From assembly GCF_945859685.1 (NCBI RefSeq), contig NC_079148.1, forward strand, positions 50,540,421-50,604,420: DNA of 64,000 nucleotides, given 5' to 3'. Shown in pieces: positions 43,680 to 55,480 of the stretch. This DNA comes from Eupeodes corollae (lineage: Eukaryota > Arthropoda > Insecta > Diptera > Syrphidae). Within the stretch, counting starts at the first letter, position 1. Every line of letters begins with the position of its first letter. The translations under genes were made by a program, and so were the position numbers. The notes beneath the pieces were generated by a model. The model ran no database searches. It saw only the letters and a program-made list of their open reading frames with translations, and was not told where the DNA came from.

Positions 43680-46394
43680 TATTAATTTCACTGTTATTAG
43701 TTTTAACTGAGAAATGATCTTAAGTAATTCACATCAAAATCCCTCATATCTTAAATGATTCTTACTAGCATCCCTTCATATTCACATCCGAAAAGGGCTT
43801 CTAAGACTCTGAAAATCCTCCCGATTGATGCTATCCAATTCTTTAACATTCTATAAATTATAGTATATAAATTGTATTATAATTATATGTTAATTAATAT
43901 ATTGCTATTTGGAATAGAGGTACGTTTTACGAACTTTCAAAATGCGAAATCCACTTAAAGACCGGCCCTGTATAATTTTAATACTCAATAATTGTCTAAA
44001 ACAGCTCTATCTCCATTTACATACACAAATACCTTAAAATGAAGAAACGTTTTTCCTAGGATTTTAATTTCATAAATCTCCATTTCAATACCTTTTAACT
44101 TTGTGCTCACTTAAAATAAAGGTATGGTGGTTTGATATTGTTTTTTCTGTCTTGCAAGAAGTTCGTCTCAGTGATACAAAAAAAGGAAGCAAACACAAAA
44201 ACTATGCAAGCTTTCAATTTATTGAATTAAATTTAATCTGTTACAAATGTTTGTTTTGTTGTTGTTGTTTTTGTTTTTTCTTTTGGAAATGATAAATCCT
44301 TTCACTTCTGTCTGTTTGAGTAAACTTTTTCTAAGATAAAAACAATTCCAAGAATCCCAAATGCGCTGCATCTCAAAAATCTACGTTTATGTGTACAAAA
44401 TATTTCTATATCCTTTCCGTTCAACACATACATATATAAAAGAAGATGTTTATATGTATGTTTGTATATGTAGAATTGCATGTAAGCGAAACGAACAATT
44501 TTTATTTCAAAAAGTTTTCTATTGATTCCATTTGACAAAAACTAAGACCATTGCATTACAAAAGTCCGTGGGAGATGCTGCTGCGCTCTTTCGGAATCAA
44601 TTACGGCGGAAAACTACAGAAATAGTGATAGAACAACACAAGCGATTGCATTTCAAGATATGAAATCATTTCAAATACGAGTGCAAACGGATTGGTACCT
44701 TTAGTACCCAGTCTAGAGTGTGAGGCTATACCTACAGTATCTTCAAACTTCAGAGAAGTTGTACTTTGCAGTTTGTCAGAAGATGGTTCGTGATCCAATC
44801 TTTCTTTCAGAAGCAACTTGCTGAAGGCGAAATGGAGTAGGAAAAGTGCAATGGAGGTAACAGGGGTACTGGTATAGATGGTGATCGGGAATGGAGATTT
44901 GGAAATACTGCTGTTAATTTACTGAAAGTGCTCGTACTTACATATTATACAAGACAACACAACACAGATAGAGATATGCCTTTTTGGAAGAGCATAAGGA
45001 CGTGTAAACAGGATTAGAATCATTTCATTTCCTTTTGCCACTGTCAGTTCTAAATAAACAAACAAATATGAACATCACATTCATACATAGATACTTTTAA
45101 CGAATGAACTTATAGTTGGGGTTTTGTAATATTTGTGTTTGTATTCAAAAAGGATAACATTTTCTGAGGTTAAATGAAACCATGTATAGAAACCATGCAG
45201 AAGCAGCAGGAGCAAGTGAGCCTTTCTTACTTTGGCTCTGACATATTGATTTTAATTTGTGTCATAAATAGTTTTTTCTTTGAATGTAGATAGGTAAGTA
45301 GGAACGAGGTGTTTATTGTTTACCAACAAAGCGATAGAAATAGAATTCGAAAAGATTTGAAATATCTCGATATTATGTTGAAATAATACAAAAAAAGTAG
45401 AGGAACTTTAATTTTCCGAGAAAAAAGAAAGGAAGGATAACTTTGGAGTGCAGTTGAAAATAGAAATAAAAACTTCTACAGAATACAATAAGTAAACACT
45501 AGGTATAAGCTTCAAGAAGAACAGCTTTGCAGTTTTTATCAATGAATTTCCATACAAACCTTCCCTTCCCAATGCCTGGATGAGTACCTACAAAGATACA
45601 CAAAAAACGGAATACCTACAATGAAATAAAATCAATGGTGTATACGTACTTTTAAACCCCGATAGGAGTTTAAAATGAAAAGAAAAATAAAAAGTCAAAC
45701 TTTAGTATTCAAGACCAATTTCCCAGAAAGTTTACCAATGGGACACAAAAATAACACACAGAGACAGAAAGAGAACAAACTATAAAATCCAACAACGCCG
45801 TGGATTAATAGAAACCCTGACGAAATTTTTCAGAAAAATGCAAGTTTGTCCTTTTTTTAATTTTTTTTGTTGAAAATTTGAATTTCGTAGCCCTTAAGTA
45901 GCTTAATTCTTAAATTAAAATGAATACCTCTGTGGAAAAGGCTGATAAATAAAGAGAATTGATAGATATCTCTCGGTACATGAATTTCATTATTTATTGC
46001 TCTTTTGGCAATTTACTGCTTACACTGAACACTGAAGCATGTACTCATGACTTTGGCCAATATTGAACTTAAATTTAATCGAATATTATTTGAATTGCAC
46101 ATCACTCAAAAATGGTTAAGGGAGAATTTTGTTTTTGATACTAGGAAGTTGGTATATTGATTTAAGTACTTTAAAGTTTCTCGGAATTTTTTATCATTTA
46201 GTAAGTGCTTTTCAGTAGTTACTTTGCGATTGGTCCATTGAGTCAATTTCGTCATACTACACAATATTTTATATAAATTCTGTTCCCCAGGTCAAATTGT
46301 AAACAAGCTTCGCTAGAAAGCTTAAATCGCAAAAAAAATCAAATTCCAGAAAATTGAAACTTAATATCCTTAAACACTGAACTGACTTAACTGC
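43680..46394. other. AT-rich intergenic stretch, no firm gene
   Basis: No transposon protein is visible. One short spliced-exon candidate on the minus strand (44732-44820) is listed separately. The rest looks like ordinary AT-rich fly intergenic or intronic DNA. Confidence 0.5.
44732..44820 (-). other. Candidate 89-bp host exon
   Basis: On the minus strand a pyrimidine-rich acceptor (TTTTCCTACTCC, then TTCGCCTTCAG) precedes an open segment reading KLLLKERLDHEPSSDKLQS and SLKFEDTVG, followed by a possible donor (GTAG then GTATAG). The composition is more protein-like than the surrounding DNA. No family is recognised and no partner exon is seen, so this is only a candidate. Confidence 0.25.
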
Positions 46395-46825
46395 TTAAGG
46401 TGGCGCTAAAGTCCGGGGAGGATCTGGAACTCAACCAACATGCGTCTCCAGCCAACTCGGTGCCTAGTTAGCTGTCTCCAGTTTCGCACTCCAAGTTGGT
46501 TAAGGTCTTAACCTACCTTTGTGCGCTATATGAGTCGCGGTCTTTCTCTACTGCGCCGTTTTTCGGAATTGGATTTGAAGACCTTCCGGGCTAGAGCATT
46601 GATGTCCATTCGTTCTACATGACCTAGCCATTTAAGTCGTTGAACTTCAATTCTGTTAACCAGGTCAGAATCGCTGTACACCCCGTACAGTTCGTCGTTA
46701 TGTATATCTTCTTTTCCATTCACCATCGACGCAGACGGTACCAAAAATCACGTGAAGAATTTTTCAATCGATTTTTCTTTCTTTGACAGGATCCAGGCCT
46801 CAGCCCCATAAATGAGACAGTTCTA
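46395..46825 (-). mobile_element. RTE-like LINE 3' fragment (subfamily II)
   Basis: Minus strand, about 430 bp. The left end reads TTAAGGTGGCGCTAAAGTCC; only the C-terminal part is present: VQRLKWLGHVERMDINALA and, further 5', a decayed stretch that includes the SYKTL-less AEAWILSKK region. The (TTAC)n tail is decayed (CTTAACTGCTTAAGG). Confidence 0.8.
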
Positions 46826-46984
46826 GGCGTGTGCGTCAGAATCCATATCTAGTGGATTGGAGACATATTTGACATCGTCAAAACTGCTGCTATGTGTTGA
46901 GGTTTTCTTGCCATAATTTTCAAAGCTTTATATAGATTTGATAAGAGAACTCTAAAAACGATGTGCGACCGTATTCTTATTGAG

Positions 46985-47792
46985 ACTTACTTACTTACTT
47001 AAGGAGGCGCTACAGTCCGGGGCGGACCTTAGTCTCAACCAACTTGTGTCTCCAGCCAGCTCGGTTCCTATCTAGCGGTCTTCAGTTTCGCACGCTAAGT
47101 TGGTTGAGGTCCTCTTCCACTGGGTGCGAAACCTGAGTCGCGGTCTTCCTCTACTGCGCCGTCCCTCGGGATTGGATTCGAAGACCTTCCGGGCTGGAGC
47201 GTTGATGTCCATCTGCTCTACATGACCTAGCCATCTAAGCCGTTGGACTTTAATTCTGCTAACTAGGTCAGTGTCGCTGTACAGTCCGTACAGTTCGTCG
47301 TTATATCTTCTCCTCCATTCTCGAGAGAGGACTTTACTTCTTATTTGCCTTCTGAGTCCAAAGAAGCAGCGATTTGCAAGAGTTATTCTTCGTTTGATTT
47401 CAGCGCTGGTGTCGTTGTCTGAGTTTTTGGTAGTGCCTAGGTAGACAAAGTCCTTAACTAACTCGAAGTTATAACAACTGTCCATGTTGACGTTTTATCC
47501 AAGACGTCGTTGTTCAGTGTCCTTTTTTGATGACAGCATATACTTGGTCTTGCAATGCTCAAAAACGCTCCACTGACATCACGCTTTGATCTTCCAATTA
47601 TCAATCAATATCATCTGCGTATCCGAGTAATTGGATGGACCTTTAGAAGATTATGCCTTTAGTGTTGACGGTTGAGTTTTGCACAATTCTTTCCAGAACG
47701 ATGTTGAAGAAGTCGCATGACAGTGCATCGCCTTGTCTTAAACTTTTTTTGACATCAAATGCATCGGTAAGAACTTTTCCGACCTTGATAGA
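46985..47792 (-). mobile_element. RTE-like LINE copy D (subfamily II), 5' end in Tc1
   Basis: Minus strand. The 3' tail (TTAC repeats) is at 46988-47000 and the 5' end is at 47792, directly against Tc1 transposase DNA. The frame 47072-47485 contains LYSDTDLVSRIKVQRLRWLG and a deletion that joins KVLSR to EWRRRYND near 47325. The bases next to the 5' end, GCCCGACC (47793-47800), are the reverse complement of those after the tail of copy E at 52434-52441. Confidence 0.87.
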
Positions 47793-48370
47793 GCCCGACC
47801 CCGTAATATTAAAAGCAAGCTCATATCATAATTTTCCTCCACCATGCTTCACTGTTTTTATAGTGTACCGTGGATCGTATGCTGCATTTTAGGGTCTTCT
47901 CACATATTTTCGACGACCCTTGGACCTAAAAAGAACGACTTTGCTTTCATCGCTAAACAGAACATTTCTCTTTTGCCCAATCTCCATTCTCTTTGCCACA
48001 TTCTTTTTCGTCAAGAATGGTACCTTGCGTGGACTTCGGGCTGGTAACTTCGCTTATAAAAGATCTTTTCGTATTGTAACAGCGCTGACAGATAGTTGAA
48101 GTCCATTTCTTATTTTCCTAGAGCCTATAGAAGGGTTATGTTTTGCTAACTGGACAATTTTTCTGTCAGTTCTTTCAATAGCTTACCTTTTTGGGAATTG
48201 CGTTTCCGGTTTATTTTGCCATTTTAAGACGTTAATTACCATTTTTGCTGAGCAGCGTAGTAGGATGTCTTGAATATTTTGGTAGGTTTTTCTCTCCAAA
48301 CGCAGTTTTCTAATAAGTTTTCAAATTTCTTCGGTACAGTGTCTTGGCCGTCCCATCGTTTATTTTTGAG
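47793..48370 (-). pseudogene. Tc1-like transposase, N-terminal and middle half
   Basis: Read on the minus strand from about 48358: MGRPRHCTEEI start, helix-turn-helix region, DRKIVQLAKHNPSIGSRKI, LPARSPRKVPFLTKKNVAKR, NVLFSDESKVVLF (second catalytic Asp region) and TIKTVKHGGG. It ends at 47793 with NITGSG, at the edge of RTE-like copy D. Stops and small deletions are present, so it is a dead Tc1/mariner-superfamily gene. The missing C-terminal half is found in the opposite orientation at 52434-52730. Confidence 0.85.
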
Positions 48371-48537
48371 CTATTGTTTATTAATTTTGTACATGACATT
48401 TCGCTACGTTTCCCAATCAAAGGTTCTTTAAGAGATTCCTAAGTGTAAGTTAGTACGTTTGTAAGTTTGAGTTACCTTTGATCATCTTCCATATCTCAGG
48501 AACCAGTAGATATATCAAATCAACAAGTACACATGGA

Positions 48538-49188
48538 AAGGTCCAGTACAATCAACTGTCAACCAGATTGACCACATTGTGATCGACGCAAAACTGGACA
48601 CCGCCTATAAGATCTTTTTTGCTGTTTTATGTTAACTTCAGAAGTCATTCGTCAACAATTTGATAAGTCCATATCAGTGGGCTTTTGGACAAGGAAAATC
48701 CTCAATCAATCAAGTATTCACTTTTCGGCAGGTTTTGGAAATACCACAGGAACTTCAAATCGATACCCAAAATCTATCTATTCATTGATTTCAAGGCCAA
48801 ATATGGCAGTATCTATAGATAGAAACTGAACAGAGCGATGTCTTGTTTGGGCACCCCTGTCAAACTTGTCTGTTTGTGCAAAATGATAATGGAGAAGGCT
48901 CTATCAAAATAGGTTCTAGACAGAATTTTTCAAAACTCAATTGTCGACAATAGAAGCACAATCTTCGAAAGATCCAACCAATTACTCGGAAACGATGATA
49001 TTATTGACATAATAAGAAGATCAACGCGTGATGTCAGTAAAGAGTTTTTGAGAATTCTGACGGAAGTGGAGGCTAATGACTTAGTGATCTATGAGATCAA
49101 GCCGAAGTTTATGTCATCATCAAAGGAAAGGACATTGAACAATACGACCGACGTCTTGGACTTAATGTGACCATTGACAATAGTTGTC
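48538..49188 (+). mobile_element. RTE-like LINE copy F, very degenerate
   Basis: Plus strand. It matches scattered parts of the family: STVNQIDHI-type endonuclease trace (48557), YQWAFGQGKSSINQVFTFRQ-like finger region (48680-48730), FIDFKAKYGSIYR (48785-48815), CLGTPVKLVCLCKMIMEKA (48845-48900) and LLGNDDIIDIIRRS (48975-49020). Many stops and deletions make it one of the oldest copies here. Confidence 0.75.
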
Positions 49189-49345
49189 ATAACCGGACAA
49201 TGTCTAATAGGAAAGCACGCCACACGACTGGGCGTATTCTCAAACGACGTTAGCAGAAGCTGCATGGACGAGGAAACAGTTCTTCACTTTCTCTGTACAT
49301 GCCCTGCTCTAGATCGAAAACGCCAGAAAACCATTTGAACGAGAC
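49189..49345 (+). mobile_element. RNase H-type LINE fragment
   Basis: The plus strand reads GQCLIGKHATRLGVFSNDVS then CMDEETVLHFLCTCPAL, the same downstream-of-RNase H segment found on the minus strand at 21053-21367. It abuts the degenerate RTE-like copy F. Confidence 0.75.
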
Positions 49346-49369
49346 TGACAATACTATTTATTTAAAGCT

Positions 49370-49416
49370 AAGGTGCCGCAACAGTCTTTGAGAACTAGGG
49401 CCTAGTGACTTACAAC
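49370..49416 (-). mobile_element. RTE-like LINE 3'-terminal scrap
   Basis: CTAAGGTGCCGCAACAGTC and GAACTAGGGCCT match the last 45 bases of subfamily I copies in minus orientation. The neighbouring 55 bases resemble those next to the copy at 27733. Confidence 0.6.
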
Positions 49417-49474
49417 TCCCAACCATTTCTGTGTGCGAGTATTGTTGTCAGGGATGGAGGCCCCCTACAGTTTC

Positions 49475-51426
49475 AAACTGATTCCAAACGCCTGATTTGA
49501 GAAAGCATTTTTCTTAAAATCGTTTTAGACTATTAACGCGATTTGTTTTCATCGACTAACATGTTTACGTTGTTGTCTGGATTAAATGAGACACCCTGTA
49601 AAAATGCATTTATATTAAAAATTTAAAAGAAAAGTTATAAACATCATTCCCCTGCAATCTTCAACAAAAGGTATTTGTTTGCTCCACCACACCGGGCCAA
49701 CAGAGTCTATGTTTTATTTGCACCTCGTGACGTGAATCGACGTAGACTAAGATCCTTCGTGTATAAAACATTATGCCTTTTTTTTACTTCCATCTTGGAT
49801 CACTAAATCAACAACCATAATCTGTTTTAGACAAAACGACACAAGAAAAAGTAAACATTAAACTAATAGTATTATGTCGTAGCTCGTAGGAATATACAAC
49901 CATACCTTAAAAACAAGTTGAACTTGGCAAAGCGATAATTCTTTTCCGTCGGTTTTTCTAAGTTTCTTTTTTCTGTCCGCATTTTATTCTCCTCTCTCTT
50001 GCAACGAAGAAAATAATTTGATGTAAAAACAATTGAATTTTATTTTTTTTTTTGTTCTCGTGTCCTTATACCTTACCTACAGCTATATTCAGGAAGATGT
50101 AGCTTCAGCTCATAGAGAGACAAACCGAAACCGCACTAGCAAGCATATTTTTTGTTTTTGTACAGTCTTAATTTTTTGAAGTTTTTGAGTGATTTTTAAC
50201 ATCCTTGCAGCTCTTTTTTGTTCCACTTAAAATGTCCTAGACAAACCCATCAAGAGCGAAGCAAAAAAAAAATAAAAAAAAAGAAATAACATAGCTAAAT
50301 AAAATACAAAACCCTAAAGAGGTTTTTCGAGATAGCTTTGTTCTAAAGGACAAAGGCATGGCGTTAACTCGACAACACCGCGCTCACCAAAAAGTGATTG
50401 CTTGATGGTGATGGACAGGTTTAAGCAAATGATTTTGTCGCCTTTGAATTGTGATATTTTTTTTCTTTTAAATATATTTTTGGCATGTTTTCGAGCTACA
50501 GGAAAATCCTCCTTTCATTTTATGTTACCTTCAAATGTACATAGGGTATACCTATACATATACTGTACATTGGACCTATAACAAGTAGGTAGATTCAGGT
50601 CGTGGAAATATCCTTTTTGAAAAACGTTGGCAGAAAATATGAGTGTTTGTACACAAAACCAAAGTTGGCTTACAGACTTAACCATTAACCCAAAAAAAAA
50701 GAAGAGTGAGACAGAGAAGAATGAAAAGCGAGAGAAAGAAGGAGAGGGATTGAAAGAGTTTTGGTACATGGAGTTTTTCTGTGAAGAATTTTTGTACATA
50801 CTCGTACAATAGCCATTGTCCAGTTGTCCGGAATGTCATGTTATCCATTTTTGTCTCTAGGTATTGGTATACACTGTCTGTAGATTAGGTGTATAAGGAT
50901 GTGTATTGGTGTGAGGGTCCTTGTTGACAAAATGCACAAAAAGATTGTGTCGAAGTATTTTCCATAGACCAAAACAAAAAGCTTTGGTTATTGCTAACAA
51001 ACGGTTGTGAATTTAAGGTCACCATCCACTTTAGCCAGTAGCAGGAAGTTTTATTCATTTTAGCTGCCAACTATTTGTGTAAACATGTATCTAATCATAG
51101 GTAGGAGTTAGGAGTATACTCTCGTAGATAAAACACAAAAATGTAAACAAAATATTTCGTAGAGTTTGTCTTGTGGCCAAATATAGGATGTAGGTACATG
51201 CTTTACATACATATACATATGTACAGTAAAAAAATCTTTGTCTTTGATTGCTAAGATTATAGTATGGAAATAAATGGAGTTAATTCAATTAGAAATGATA
51301 TGAATTTACATGAGAAAACGTTCTTTTTGAGCTTGTATTGAAAGAAATTATAAGGATTGTTATCTGTGATCCTTTCTGGGGGAAACATGAGAATTTAAAA
51401 AAATAATGAATCATTAAGATCAATAT
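49475..51426. other. AT-rich intergenic stretch, no gene seen
   Basis: No supported gene. The region lies inside the segment that I infer to be inverted (about 47793-51426). The frame 50515-50799 (minus) is low-complexity Ser/Phe. Confidence 0.5.
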
Positions 51427-52433
51427 AGGGAAGAGCTCTACCGAGCAATGTCTAGTTTTGGCATCCCTGTCAAACTAATCAGTTTGTGCAGAATGACGAT
51501 GGAGAATGCACGCTGCTCTATCAAGGTCGGAAAACATCTTACCGATACATTTGATGTCGAAAAAGGTTTTAGACAAAGCGATGCACTGTCATGTGACTTC
51601 TTCAACATCGTTCTGGAAAGAATTGTGCAAAACTCAACCGTCAACACTAGAGGCACAATCTTCCAAAGGTCCATCCAATTACTCGGATACGCAGATGATA
51701 TTGACACAATTGGAAGATCAAAGCGTGATGTCAGTGGAGCGTTTTTGAGATTGCGACGGAAGCGAAGAAGATGGGTTAAGTGGTCAATGAGGGCAAGACC
51801 AAGTATATGCTGTTATCAAAAAAGGACACTGAACAACGACGTCGTGGACAAAACGTCACCATGGACAGCTATAACTTTGAGGTAGTTAGGGACCGCTATT
51901 AATACAGACAACGACACCAGCGCTGAAATCAAACGAAGAATAACTCTTGCAAATCGCTGCTTATTTGGACTTAGAAGGCAATCGCGAAGTAAAGTCCTCT
52001 CTCGAGCATCTAAAATCACCATCCATAAGACACTCATCATCCCGGTTCTCATTTATTGCGCTGAGGCCTGGACCCTGTCAAAGAAAGATAAGAGCGTCTT
52101 AGGATGCTTCGAGAGAAAAATTCTTCGGGTGATTTTTGGTCCCGTACGCATAGATGGAGAATGGAGGAGAAGATATAACGACGAACTGTAGGGGCTGTAC
52201 AGCGACATTGACCTAGTTAGCAGAATTAAAGTCCAACGGCTTAGATGACTAGGTCATGTAGAGCGGATGGACATCAACGCACCAGCCGGAAGGTCTTCGA
52301 ATCCAATCCCGAGGGACGGCGCAGTAGAGAGGACCTCAACCAGTTAGCTAGGGACCGAGTTGGCTGGGGACGCATGTTGGTTGAGGCCCAGGTCCGCCCC
52401 GGACTGTAGCGCCACCTTAAGTAAGTAAGTAAG
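51427..52433 (+). mobile_element. RTE-like LINE copy E (subfamily II), 3' end in Tc1
   Basis: Plus strand, 5'-truncated in the palm region. It starts with LYRAMSSFGIP-type sequence, then CRMTMENARCSIKVGKHL, EKGFRQSDALSCDFFN and the catalytic LLGYADDIDTIG (intact YADD) in frame 51448-51885, then thumb and C terminus in broken frames with LSKKDKSVLGCFERKILRVI. It ends with TAAG repeats at 52418-52433, followed directly by the C-terminal half of a Tc1 transposase gene. Confidence 0.88.
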
Positions 52434-52730
52434 GGTCGGGCCTATTTATACCACGAGGGGTATAAGGGATGCAACCGAGTATGTGAACATTCTCGAGGAG
52501 GTTATGTTACCCTATGCTAAGGAGGAATTGCCGTTGGTTTGGGTATACCAACAAAACTATGACCCAAGGCATACGTCAAAAAAGGCAAAACCATGGTTTT
52601 TGCAGAAGTAGTTATCTGTTATGGAGTCCCCCGATCTTAACCCCATCGCAAATTTGGGGGGGGGGAGGAGGGATGTTAAGAACGCAGTTCATAAAGCAAA
52701 ACCCAAGAATTCGAAAAAATTGTTACTATA
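52434..52730 (+). pseudogene. Tc1-like transposase, C-terminal half
   Basis: The plus strand reads YVNILEEVMLPYAKEELPLV, WVYQQNYDPRHTSKKAK (third-Asp region, with the usual DN changed to NY), then SPDLNPIANLGG, where the catalytic Glu of the usual PIENLWG is replaced by Ala, and KNAVHKAKPKNSKKL. It begins with GGTCGGGC, the same bases found inverted at 47793-47800. It completes the half gene at 47793-48370. Confidence 0.85.
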
Positions 52731-52739
52731 AATACAAAA

Positions 52740-53239
52740 TTTTAGTTTGTTATTAGAAGTTTAATGAAATATATTATAACGTTAATATTGCAGGCCTTTT
52801 TGTTTTATTTGGAGAGCACTGCTATTTTTATGAACACAACTATAGGTACGTCTTATTCCAAAGCTTACAAAAAACAAAACCATGAAAACGATTCGTCTGA
52901 AATTTCGACAGTAGTAGTCTACGGCAATGAAATTTACGATAAAAAAAAAGTTTCTTACGATAGTGGCACCTACAGGTGTTGATTTTAGGCAATTATCGGA
53001 CAACCCTCGTAAAATCGTATTTTGTAGAACTATAAGCCCTTAGAAAAAATATATTCAGCTCTCTGTTCCGTTTGTTTTTCTATATTTTTCATTTATTTTG
53101 GTTTTGACTTTGAATAAAACTTCATAATATTGAAGCATACATTTTAAACAATGGGGTTTAAATGAAAAACCAACAGAGGTTAGAAATTTCATCTTAGTAG
53201 ATTCAAATAGCTTTTGGCGCAGAGTATAGCTATACATAA
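52740..53239. other. Spacer between Tc1 remnant and A-rich block
   Basis: I recognise no gene. The frame 52764-52982 has a hydrophobic start and a possible acceptor, but no recognisable domain and no support from homology that I can see. Confidence 0.4.
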
Positions 53240-54720
53240 ATAAATATCACTAACTTCTACAATATGAACCCCCTATGTAAATGTCAATTTTCACCAAAAC
53301 AAACAAATCAATATAAAACAAATTTGACTAAATAATAAATTATAAATAAACTTCTGAAAACATACCTAAAATAAAATATTAAACCTATTACCAACAAAGT
53401 CCGTAGGTAACACAGATCGCATTTTAACCGAACCAATAGCCAATTCTACCACTAGTTATAAATTTAGCATATCAAAAATAAAAACAAAATTAAATTAAGT
53501 TGTAAGTCGTATAATAAAGCCTGCCAAATTAAAATAATAATTTTGTACATTACATAAATAATTATGAATAATAATATAAAACCTATTATAGTAAATTATA
53601 AATAAATACGTTAAATGTAAATTATATAAAATATCTCTATCATCGAAAATAAATTTACTAACACTTAAAAATAAAAAATAAAATAATAGTAACATAAATA
53701 AAAATTATAAAAATCATCATAGTCAATTACATAATCGTGCTTTAAGCTAAGCACACTCATCCATCAAATTAAACATAAAAAACACTAACTAATATTTACT
53801 GAAAATATAAACAAATAAAGTTTTAAGCTATTTATGTATGAAGATTAAATAAAACAAAAAAATAATTAAATAACAAGACAGAAAAGCCAACTACGAAAGC
53901 TTTAGTATACGAAGCCACATCCTGTATGACTAAAAAATTTAAATAATTATCATCGCTCAACAAATAAATAACTCTGAATATCATTATGTATAATATTCAT
54001 TTTATATAAACATTATATAAGAAAAGAGTCATATACTATCAACTATCCTAAATCCTACATAAATAAATATAAACTGTAAAATGTCTAGGTAAATATGAAC
54101 AGTGCCTATTAAGAAAACAAAAATGATTAAGAAACTGACTTGTATTATAAACAAAAAGCATTTAAAAAAAAAACAAACAGAACATAAAATACATACAAAA
54201 AAAAGTTAATAATTATAATAAGAAAAAAGTACTATAAACTATAATACTTGAACCTTAATTTTATTAAACAATAAACCATTTATTAAAATGCTTTTTAATG
54301 TACTTAACTATAAAACTGTTTTGTAAGCCCTATTTATAAAACAAAAAATATAATTAATAATTTTATATAATGTACATATCATTTATTATTTATGTTAAAA
54401 CAATTTTTAAAAATAAAAACAACAAACGAAAAAAAAACAAAACTGTTAAACTTAATTACCTAAAAATAAATAAATATATATAAATATGTAATAATAATGT
54501 ATGTAGTCTTAAAATATAAGATTCTGTTAATATGTTTCATACCAGATGCAGTATACATTTTAATTTTAATTAAAAAACAACAAAAATGACAAAAACAAAA
54601 ACAATTACTAAAATAAAAATAGATAAATTTAAAAAAATAAAATAATAATTGCTACAATTAAACTAAAATAAAATACAAGATAAAAAAATGTTGTTGGTGT
54701 TTAGTGTTTTATTTTATTTC
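53240..54720. other. A-rich, G-poor block of about 1.5 kb
   Basis: On the plus strand the block is dominated by A, with far fewer G, and is full of ATAAATAAA, AATAATAA and AAACAAA strings. No open frame beyond 66 codons and no transposon end were recognised. Such a strand bias is unlike the surrounding AT-rich DNA, where A and T are balanced. Confidence 0.6.
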
Positions 54721-55063
54721 TAAAGACTCATGTTGCAGCAGCAAAAACTCAAAATCTAAATGGTTTGTATTACACTTCAGAATTTCAGAAAGTAGTTAGC
54801 TTATAGCAAACTTCTAACCATGATAAGAGGCTCATCATAAGTGCATGTGTTAGTTGTTAGGTAGGTAGAAATGGCGATCTTAAGGCAACTTAGCCTGAGA
54901 TCCAATTAGCGCTGTAGTGCGCCGTTTTGATACCAAAAACTCGTTTTACCTGGAGGAAGGGAAAGATTTATAGAGAAGCTTTATAGCGATTATGTTAGAG
55001 CCATTTTGTCGCATTGCGAAAAAAGATTAGGTCTCTAATCTTTGTCTCAGATAGCTCATCAAG

Positions 55064-55480
55064 TTAGTGAAAGAATGCTTTTCCAAAGTATATCATTCTA
55101 GTGTTTGCCAAAGCAGGACATTTGCAGAGGAAATGGATTATCGTTTCACTTTCTCTTTGGTCACTACAACTACGGCAAAAGGTGTTGTAAGAGAAGATTT
55201 TACCCTTCATAGCACTAAGAGGAATGTTAACCATTTCCGCAAGTGAGGTATGAAGGGCCGATCCTTGCCTGGCTAGCTTGTCAGCCCGTTCATTTCCCAC
55301 GATACCACTATGGCTCGGAACCCAGATGAGGGTGACACCAAGGTTAATATTAAGGCTCGCAAGCTCATCGCGACATTGCTGGACCAATTTAGATGAGGAT
55401 GTGGCCGAGTTTATGGCTTTGAAAGCTGCCTGACTGTCTGTGAAGATAGCCGCATTTCGGTTTTGGTATGGGTTTGTTTA
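55064..55480 (-). pseudogene. RNase H domain of the LOA-type LINE
   Basis: The minus strand encodes IFTDSQAAFKAINS (catalytic Asp, about 55400-55445) and VTLIWVPSHSGIVGNERADK (His and Asp of the active site, about 55275-55340), then the zinc-binding-like tail FCRSCSDQRESETIIHFLCK and CPAL. The upstream Glu motif lies in another frame near 55500. RNase H in LINEs removes the RNA strand after reverse transcription. Confidence 0.85.

Noticed and set aside
50515..50799. Ser/Phe-rich minus-strand frame
   Set aside because: Opposite a purine-rich low-complexity stretch; no domain.
52764..52982. Secreted small protein candidate
   Set aside because: It has a hydrophobic start and a possible acceptor site, but no recognisable domain, and both strands are open here, which suggests chance.
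53240..54720. Mitochondrial DNA insertion as the origin of the A-rich block
   Set aside because: No mitochondrial gene or tRNA-like sequence was recognised in any frame; only base composition is similar.
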